This document shows, in pieces, positions 12,588-19,020 of a stretch of 19,020 nucleotides of DNA. Positions within the stretch are counted from its first letter, which is position 1. Each line of letters opens with the position of its first letter. The stretch lies in NCBI GenBank assembly GCA_001931875.2, contig MSJH02000481.1, forward strand, positions 1 through 19,020, in the 5' to 3' direction. The notes under the pieces were generated by a model. The model saw only the letters and a program-made list of their open reading frames with translations. It was not told where the DNA came from and searched no databases. Both the position numbers and the translations under genes were made by a program. The stretch comes from Byssochlamys sp. IMV 00236. Taxonomy: Eukaryota > Ascomycota > Eurotiomycetes > Eurotiales > Thermoascaceae.

Positions 12588-13590
12588 TTAAGAAGTTCTG
12601 GGTGAAGAATATCCCATGGGTCTATTTGAGATAAAGAACCCAGAAACAGTATTTAATCTGTCAGATAGTTCATCTCTTCTTTTCAACAAGTCAACGTAAA
12701 GGCGATCAAATTCAAGGTCGCTCATCTCCATGACTTGCATAAAATCTGTAAATTCAGATAGAGCGCAGATAGAGTCTCCAAAGTTGTTTGCCAAGTAAAC
12801 AAGCCGTGTTCTACGATTCACATTAAACAGTGGATGCTGATCCAAATCTGAATCAACTACAATATTTATAGAAATTAGAGTAGACGACATTTGGGAATAT
12901 GCTTACTTACAGTGAATCCTTCTGGAGAGATCCTGTTTTAATTCATTAACCAATCTGTATCCATTGTTTCTCCGGTATAGTTCGTTTAGTCTCCTTGCGA
13001 TGTCTAACATTACCCAATTATACCATGCCATATAAAGTAGTCTTCTTGAGTTGTTATTCAGACCAGATCTACACCATATTTCTACAATGGCGATTTGTAG
13101 GTCCTTTGTCTTTACACCACAAAGCAATATTTCCTAAACAGTGTCTAGTCAGCGCTGACGTTTTTATGCATATATATATATATATATAGCTTACATTTGC
13201 TCTAGTTGTCAACTCAAAAGGTTTAATCATCTCATTCTGTGCAGTAAATACATTGTCTGCCTGTGTGTATTCACAAAGGGAATCCTGAGTGTAATCACTA
13301 AAGAAACTCTCTGATTGAGTATCAAAGTGATCAGCTAATACATAGCAATTAATTGTGAGTAAGAAAGGCGTTACTGGCTGTTTACTTGTGCTACTTTGTG
13401 GATAAACTGATGTAATGCTTTCTTCGCTTCCAGAAAAAAGAGAGACGGTAGCACTAGCGGTACTAGCCTGCTCAGAAAGAGAAGCTAAACATGCAGTGCA
13501 GGAACAGATTAATACCGGAAATGCTTCACGAGATATATTGAAAAAGATACAACTTGAAGCTTCCTCTGAATTTTGTTGATCATTGTCCAT
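12588..13590 (-). CDS. unrecognised 295-residue protein
   Basis: Exons 13590-13195, 13133-12911 and 12856-12588 on the minus strand encode 295 residues. The introns (61 and 54 nt) are GT-AG with in-frame joins, and intron 2 has a CTAAT branch site. The first exon (about 130 residues) is Ser/Thr/Gln/Glu-rich, low in Lys/Arg and apparently disordered, with a short hydrophobic Cys-containing segment near residues 20-45 (FPVLICSCTACLASL). Exons 2 and 3 form a compact-looking, probably helical region rich in Arg, Leu, Asn and Tyr (LLYMAWYNWVMLDIARRLNE, later RRTRLVYLANNFGDSICALS). I recognise no domain or catalytic motif. Consistent splicing and the contrast between the two halves argue for a real gene, probably lineage-restricted. 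Its 3' end nearly meets the plus-strand island. Confidence 0.72.
13170..13188. repeat. (AT)n microsatellite inside an intron
   Basis: About nine AT units lie within intron 1 of the 295-residue gene, a few bases after its 5' splice site on the minus strand. The repeat makes this intron slightly longer than its neighbours. Confidence 0.8.
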
Positions 13591-13993
13591 TGAAAAAAAG
13601 TTAACAAGAGAAAAACAAAGGTTAAATTACTTGCTTAGTTTTTATAATGGTTCATTATATTTTTATCACAAATAGCAGCATTGAACGAGTGTTTAATCTA
13701 TCTGCTACAATGTCCATTTACCTAGGTTACCGTAACTAAGCAATACTGAAGGTGGTAGTCTACACATACATTTACGCTCAACTATACTCTTTTAAACTCT
13801 TTTCAAATTACTCTTTGAATAGTTGCTTATCATTTCGTAAAAATAATCTTTATTTGATATTATATCAACAGCAAAGTACCAAATACATAATGTAAAAGGC
13901 ATTATTTATCATGTCGACAATTGTTGGCTTTTTATCTTCTGGAGCTTCTCTTGGTTACCTTTGTTTCAACAACACCAGCTACTTTTGATTCAA
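13591..13993. other. intergenic region between two minus-strand genes
   Basis: This holds the promoter side of the 295-residue gene and the 3' region of the small secreted protein gene. At 13932-14000 the minus strand keeps an open, basic reading frame that could be an alternative 3' exon of the secreted protein gene. Otherwise I see only AT-rich DNA. Confidence 0.4.
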
Positions 13994-14350
13994 TCACTCT
14001 AGCGTTTCCATTTCTTTTAGACCGCTCTTTTCTACCAGTGCCGTACCCTTTTCTTCCTTGTCTTTATTGCCAGCTCCATGTTTAACCTTGACGTCTTTAG
14101 TCTCGGAAGCATCGAAAAAAATGGTACCACAGATAACACCCTTGACTGATAGGACGGTCGGCAAAACAAAGGGGAATACGAAAGCTTCACGTCTTCTAGT
14201 GTCCTTTTCTTTTGCACAGTAAGAGCTACCAAATGCAACGCCCTTTTTACTATAGCCTTCCATTGAGGAGTCTGCAGGAGCAGCAACGACATCTCGAAGA
14301 GTAAGGAGTATAGTAGCTACAAAGGCGGATAATAAAGCGAGAAGTTTCAT
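13994..14350 (-). CDS. small secreted protein, 118 residues
   Basis: A single open frame starts at ATG 14350. Residues 1 to about 24 form a typical signal peptide: MKLLALLSAFVATILLTL then a short spacer to VVAA|PADSS, with small residues at the predicted cleavage site. The mature part has two cysteines (SYC and VIC), a basic stretch (KDTRRRE), a central hydrophobic segment (FVFPFVLPTVLSV) and a charged Lys/Glu tail. No known domain is apparent. A TATAAAAG element at 14402-14395 (minus) is placed for a strong promoter with a short leader. The frame further upstream (to 14422) lies across the TATA box and is not used. The tail is uncertain: another frame gives a plausible basic C-terminus ending at 13932 if an intron near 14080-14150 is removed. 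A secreted or wall-associated role is inferred from the signal peptide. Confidence 0.7.
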   Translation of the reverse strand: MKLLALLSAFVATILLTLRDVVAAPADSSMEGYSKKGVAFGSSYCAKEKDTRRREAFVFPFVLPTVLSVKGVICGTIFFDASETKDVKVKHGAGNKDKEEKGTALVEKSGLKEMETLE

Positions 14351-14394
14351 TTTGATGAATAAAGTACTTTCTTTGCTGGAGAAATAAGCAGGCT

Positions 14395-14402
14395 CTTTTA
14401 TA
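14395..14402 (-). promoter_or_regulatory. TATA box of the 118-residue secreted protein gene
   Basis: TATAAAAG on the minus strand ends 45 bp upstream of the start codon, a normal core-promoter spacing with a short 5' leader. Confidence 0.6.
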
Positions 14403-15232
14403 GTTTCAGTAGTTAGTCTCACCTTTGCTATTTATAATGGAAGTCAACCGTATTTATTTTTGAAATGTTGCTAGCTTCCAAAGATTGGTTTAATAATAGC
14501 CTTTATAAAAATAACATCAATCATATGAGTATATATAGAATAAGCTCATTGTTTGTATGCTATTGTTCATGATTTTACTATTGAAGGGTATTGACAACTT
14601 TAGATTTTGGCACGCTCCTTTGGGCCTCGAAGCGTACACGTAATGTAATGTTATTTCAATATATCACTTAAACTAGGCATAAAGTGAAAAGATGATTAGA
14701 TGCCTAATGTTATTAGCTTAAGCATTCCCCTTATGTGTTACAGTAAGACAAAAGTATGCAGGAATTATGTGTGAATTATAGTGCGTGTACCAGCTTGGTA
14801 TCTTGCTTTAAGAAATGCGTCATGTTTCAAGGGAGATCAAAAGTACGTGATGAGACTGGTGCTTTTTCTTTTTCGCAAGAAAGAACATAGGCAGGGGACC
14901 ATACATTAAGCTAAAGTATATAACAAAATGTATCAAAAGAAGACACATTCAATTAACTAAATCCAGATGAAGCTCCATCTCTCAAACTCAAGCTAAAACG
15001 ATGTTTGGCTGTTTCTACTACTTCTTTGTATCTTTGTCATGATCTGCTTTACATACATGCTTTCGTGTTAATAGTAAAAGACATTTGAACCTCTTATCAG
15101 AGCATTTACCCCTCTACAGACCCCTTGCCGTTGCCTCCAAGGATCAACCATATGCATTTTTCTCCTTTTTTCGGATCCATTTTCTGCATCATAAACTTTA
15201 CCATAAACCTTGTTAACACCGTCAAAATTCAT

Positions 15233-15240
15233 TATAAAAA
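15233..15240 (+). promoter_or_regulatory. TATA box of the 109-residue secreted protein gene
   Basis: TATAAAAA begins 63 bp upstream of ATG 15296 and is followed by GGGAGC and a short leader ending in AGAAA before the ATG. Sequence and spacing fit a strong core promoter. Confidence 0.6.
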
Positions 15241-15295
15241 GGGAGCTGAAATTGACTTCACTCCATTTTTCATACATTCAAAAAGAATATAGAAA

Positions 15296-15625
15296 ATGCA
15301 AATCAAACTCTTGACTCTCGCTCTCTTTGCTAGCTTCTTTGCTACTGGCTTTACCGCAGCTACTGGCCCTGGTAGTGCTACCGAAGACATAGCACCCATC
15401 TTTGATGGTTTGACAAAAGAACAGAGTGCATTTATCAAGCCAATCGTTGACAGTATGGATATTAAAGCTCCAAACGCAGTGTTTTCCAAGTGTTTGTTTG
15501 ATACTGTTAGCTCCTTGTCTAATGCTCCTGCAGATGGTCAGCCTGTCTCTCCTCAAATTGTGGATAAGTTCTATAGCACGAAGTTACCTGATTTTATTCA
15601 ATGTGTTTACCCTCCCCCCCAATAA
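15296..15625 (+). CDS. small secreted protein, 109 residues
   Basis: A single-exon frame with codon use smoother than its surroundings. Residues 1 to about 21 are a clear signal peptide (MQIKLLTLALFASFFATGFT, then AA at the likely cleavage site). The mature protein is about 88 residues, mildly acidic, with two cysteines (KCLFD near 65, QCVYP near 104) that could form one disulfide, and a Pro-rich end (YPPPQ). Predicted helices around DIAPIFDGLTKEQSAFIKPI and PQIVDKFYSTKLPDFIQC suggest a small helical fold. I do not recognise the family; hydrophobic-surface-binding-like or lineage-specific secreted proteins are possibilities but unproven. A TATA box lies upstream and an AATAAA signal lies 90 bp downstream of the stop. 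A divergent neighbour also encodes a secreted two-cysteine protein. Confidence 0.85.
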   Translation: MQIKLLTLALFASFFATGFTAATGPGSATEDIAPIFDGLTKEQSAFIKPIVDSMDIKAPNAVFSKCLFDTVSSLSNAPADGQPVSPQIVDKFYSTKLPDFIQCVYPPPQ

Positions 15626-15714
15626 TAAACAAAGCAATACTTGTGATGCTAATTATACCTTACATTGGTATTCATGCCTAATGCTCATTTACTGCTTTCT
15701 AAACTGAACAAAGA

Positions 15715-15720
15715 AATAAA
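15715..15720 (+). terminator. polyadenylation signal of the 109-residue secreted protein gene
   Basis: AATAAA lies 90 bp past the stop codon in T/A-rich DNA, before the VPS11 start. Position and strand fit a poly(A) signal. Confidence 0.45.
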
Positions 15721-15854
15721 GAAGGTGCATACTTGTGCTCATAATTTAAACATTACAAAAGCATTATAATCTCTCTACTTTTCATCGCCGTTTAAATTTA
15801 TTGTAAAGCAAAGGGAATTCGAAACGATCTCCGTACCTTTTACTTTTGTCACAA

Positions 15855-18800
15855 ATGTCTTTAAATCAGTGGAGACAATTCAACTTTTTTGATAAGCAGC
15901 AAGTAACAGACTCTAATGATCATGGAAAGACTCCTGCAGTATTTCAAGTACCTTCAAGTCATAATTGAGTAAAAACAAGTTCCCATATAACCATTCATAT
16001 AGAAACATGACCTCTTGGTGTTTACAGCAGGAAGAGGACAAATAGCAGCAGCAGATATCCTTTTAATATACTGATATTATATATAATATGAGCATACAAC
16101 TGATTATCCTTAACTACTACGTTTACATAGTTCAGGCAATGTTCACATTATAGATCGTGCCTTCAAATCCAGAATGTTCATAGCCTATGATGGCGGACGT
16201 GTTACTCATTTAAAGCAGCTTAAGCAAAAGAATATTCTTGTCACGATTGGAGTAAGTTATATCAATGTTTCTGTTGATCGATATCTAACATATTATGCTT
16301 TTTCCCTGTGTGAGAATAGGAGGATGATACACAGTCTGGCATACCCATACTCAAGTTCTGGGATCTGGATACACTAAAGTCAACAGAAGTATCGGATGAT
16401 ATCATTATACCTACACTCTTACGAACCATCAAGATACAACACGGGGGAAAACCATATCCAGTAAGGGATAGCATAAAGTTTGACGATAATGTATCTCACA
16501 AGTCATACAGGTATCTACATTCGTCATCTTGGAAAACATGTCACAGTGTGCTGTTGGGTTGGCTAATGGCGTAGTGATTTCGATACGCGGTGATTTATCA
16601 AAAGATAAGACGGTTAAACAAAAGGTAATCTATGAAGGCGATGAGCCTATCACTGGATTAGGATTTCGTGAACAAACCAAGTCAACTATCTTGTTTATTG
16701 TTACAACCAACAATATCATGTCCTACAACACATCTGCCGCAAAGCCTACTGTGGTAAGCATTTATACAATAGGGTATAGGGTCGTGTCCTGACTTACGGT
16801 ATCTGAATATTATCAGACCATACTTGACGAACAAGGTTGTGGGCTTGGATGTGCAGTCATGAATGATCAGCAAGAAATAGTGATTGGTCGTGATGAAGCC
16901 ATCTACTTTTATGATCCAACTGGAAGAGGACCTTGTTTTGCTTATGATACTCCCAAGTCATCATTAACCTGGTTTAAATCAAATTATCTAGTCATCGTAT
17001 CTCCTCCTGTTACAACATCCTCTGCAGGAACGCGCAGCTCACTTCATTTTAACTCATCGAAAAGGACAATAGCAAGCTCAAATGAACTAACCAAGGTGGC
17101 CATCTTTGATACGGCTAATAAATTTATTGCACATGTAGGCACATTCATGGGTGGTATTCGAGGAATATTTTGTGAGTGGAATTCTATTTGGATTGCTTGT
17201 ACGGATGGCAGGGTAAACTAATGATATGTGGAAAGGGCATCCTTTGTACTAAGAATATATACAGCTTTACCGTTTGGATGAGAAAGATACTCCTACAAAA
17301 TTAGAGATACTATTTAAGTTAAATCTTTATGTCTTGGCCATCAATTTAGCTCACATGCAAAAATATGATGATACCAGTATCGCAGAGATATTCAAAAAGT
17401 ATGGTGACCATTTGTATCAAAAGGGTGATTATGACGGTGCAATGGAACAGTATATAAGAACTATAGGACAATTGGAGCCTTCATATGTGATTCGAAAGGT
17501 GAACAACAACAAAGTGTATTTAGAATGCATAGTTATGCTTATAGAAAATACATAGTTTTTGGACGCTCAAAGGATATACAACTTGACAAATTATCTTCAA
17601 GAACTCCATTCTAAAAGCTTGGCTAATACCGATCATACGACTCTGCTATTAAATTGCTATACAAAACTAAAGGATTTATCTCGACTTGACCAGTTTATCA
17701 AGGTAAATATAAAAATACTTAACAGCACTTCATAGTTACTTATACCATTGATCAGACAGACAACGACCTCAACTTTGATCTTGAAACAGCTATTAATGTC
17801 TGCCGACAAGCAAGTTACTATGATCATGCTGTTTATCTTGCAGAAAAATTCCAAGAGCATGGTATGTACCTTGATATCATAATTGAAGATATGAAAAAAT
17901 ATTCTGCCGCTTTGGCCTATATTCGCAAACTGGGTCCACATGAAGCAGACCGACATTTACAAAGATACAGTAAAACGTTGTTGCTTCATTTACCTGATGA
18001 GACCACTGATGTGCTCTGTGAACTTTGTACTGGCACTCTTGGAAGTGGCATCAACAACAACAGCAACAGTAACGAGTCCCCAACGTCAAGTATTGCTCAC
18101 AACATCACTGCGAAAGCATTATTATCCAATCTTCCGTTTGCAGGCAATGAAACAACCTCACTTCACTCTGAAACGACAGAACAGCGCAAGAACGTGGTAC
18201 ACAGTCGCCTAAGTTATGCACCGCCTTCTCCAAGAAAGTTTATGCCTGCCTTTGTTGATCGTCCAGATCACCTTACTCGATTCTTGGAGACAGTGTTTGA
18301 AAAGTTATGGAGGAATAATGGCGATATAAAGTCGCCTAAAGGTCAAGAAGAACGCAAGTCAATTTGGAATACGCTCTTAGAACTGTATTTGATGAAGTCC
18401 AACAAAGAGTCTCGTCAAAAGGCATTAGCATTGTTGAAGGATGAATCAGTTGATTATGACACCAACCAAGCGCTTGTACTTTGTCAGTTGAAGCAGTTTG
18501 ATGAAGGGATCGTTTACTTGTATGAGAAAACAGGCATGTATACGGATATCTTACATCATTGGATGGAAAAGGAGTCAACAGAACGAGTTATTGAAGGCGT
18601 ACGAAAATATGGGTAAAGGAGCAATGTTAAAGCATGTACACGCTGCTTACTTACTAATGAATCTGCTTTTTAGTCCTAAAGATGCTTCCTTATATCCCAT
18701 GGTCTTATCTTACTTTTCATCTTCACCTGAAGTTTTAGCCAAGTCAAGGCAGGAATTGCTCTCAGTGATGAAGCATATAGATGAAAAGGACCTGTTACCT

Positions 18801-19020
18801 CCCATTCAAGTAGTTCAAGCACTTTCAAGATCAAATGTGGCAAGTATTGGCTTGATCAAGGACTATATTGGTAAAAAGATTGAATATGAGCGAAAGGAAC
18901 TGAAGCAGGTAAGCCAAGGCACTCCAACACTCTTTATGACTAACAATAAATGTAAACATAAAGAATGACGAGTTAATCGAGAGTTATCGTCATGAGACTG
19001 AGAAGCGTAGGAAAGAGATT
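15855..19020 (+). CDS. VPS11: VPS11, HOPS/CORVET core subunit (3' partial)
   Basis: Exons 15855-15947, 16003-16054, 16127-16251, 16320-16460, 16511-16753, 16817-17212, 17265-17498, 17556-17702, 17756-18612, 18674-18908 and 18964 onward give 860 residues in the window. Vps11 is a class C Vps protein that scaffolds HOPS and CORVET tethers in fusion at endosome and vacuole. The start MSLNQWRQFNFFDK is the family N-terminus. An N-terminal beta-propeller follows (FIAYDGGRVTHLKQLKQKNI; SGIPILKFWDLDTL), then an alpha-solenoid with a clathrin-heavy-chain-type repeat from about 350 (YGDHLYQKGDYDGAMEQYI; LPPIQVVQALS). A Ser/Asn/Thr-rich insertion occupies about 573-630. The C-terminal coiled coil begins at the window edge; the RING-H2 domain lies beyond it. 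Nine introns are GT-AG (50-68 nt); intron 2 is AT-AC and described separately. Assignment is secure. Confidence 0.95.
16055..16126 (+). other. AT-AC U12-type (minor spliceosome) intron of VPS11
   Basis: The intron begins ATATCCTTTT, matching the U12-type donor consensus, and ends TTTAC. TCCTTAAC, the U12 branch-site consensus, lies at 16108-16115, with the likely branch adenosine about 13 nt before the acceptor, within the usual U12 range. Removing 72 nt joins ...GRGQIAAA to DSSGNVHIID, the sequence expected of Vps11, through a codon split after its first base (G|AT). No GT dinucleotide occurs between 16022 and 16120, so no ordinary donor can replace it, and read-through hits TGA at 16072-16074. 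It is the longest coding intron in the window and the only non-GT-AG one. Confidence 0.9.

Larger units (their letters stand above)
14351..15295. other. shared divergent promoter region of two secreted-protein genes
   Basis: About 945 bp separate the start codons of the minus-strand 118-residue and plus-strand 109-residue secreted proteins. Each side ends in a TATA box close to its gene. A minus-strand 69-codon frame (15068-15277) overlaps the right-hand TATA box and is not called. I see no RNA gene or mobile element. Confidence 0.5.

Noticed and set aside
15068..15277. 69-codon minus-strand frame starting MYEKWSEVNF
   Set aside because: It overlaps the TATA box and leader of the plus-strand secreted-protein gene and has no recognisable domain or signals.
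17571..17580. U12-like donor on the minus strand (reverse complement of AAGGATAT)
   Set aside because: It is antisense to VPS11 exon 8, where the plus-strand coding frame is clear.

Overview
The window looks like nuclear DNA from an early-diverging filamentous fungus, most likely Mucoromycota (a Mucor/Rhizopus-type lineage). The reasons are AT-rich intergenic DNA with long A and T tracts, compact genes with many short introns (49-72 nt), a complex I subunit (which budding yeast lacks), a cytosolic methionyl-tRNA synthetase with a GST-like domain and intact zinc knuckles, and one AT-AC intron with U12-type signals. Minor-spliceosome introns are, from memory, reported in Mucoromycotina and essentially absent from most ascomycetes. 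The species cannot be named from the sequence.

Layout. Plus strand 19-1146: 3' part of a Gfd2/YDR514C-like DEDDh exonuclease-fold protein. Minus strand 1761-2572: a protein with four C2H2 zinc fingers, preceded by about 3 kb with no convincing gene. Minus strand 5539-11325: three tandem housekeeping genes, which in transcription order are NOG2/GNL2 (60S ribosome assembly GTPase), NDUFA2 (complex I B8 subunit) and cytosolic methionyl-tRNA synthetase. Plus strand 11899-12576: an unresolved, probably degenerate gene. Minus strand 12588-13590: an unrecognised 295-residue protein. 13994-14350 (minus) and 15296-15625 (plus): two divergently transcribed small secreted proteins, each with a TATA box. 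Plus strand 15855 to the window end: VPS11 (HOPS/CORVET subunit), cut before its C-terminal RING.

I rebuilt the exon structures by hand from splice signals, frame and family similarity. Of 26 internal coding introns, 25 are GT-AG. The exception is VPS11 intron 2, which has a U12-type donor (ATATCCTTTT), an exact TCCTTAAC branch site and an AC acceptor. Removing it restores the family-conserved reading frame, and no GT occurs where an alternative donor would have to lie. This is the most notable observation in the window.

The genes do not form a pathway. Three serve translation, ribosome assembly and respiration, one serves vacuolar tethering, and the others are regulatory, secreted or unknown.
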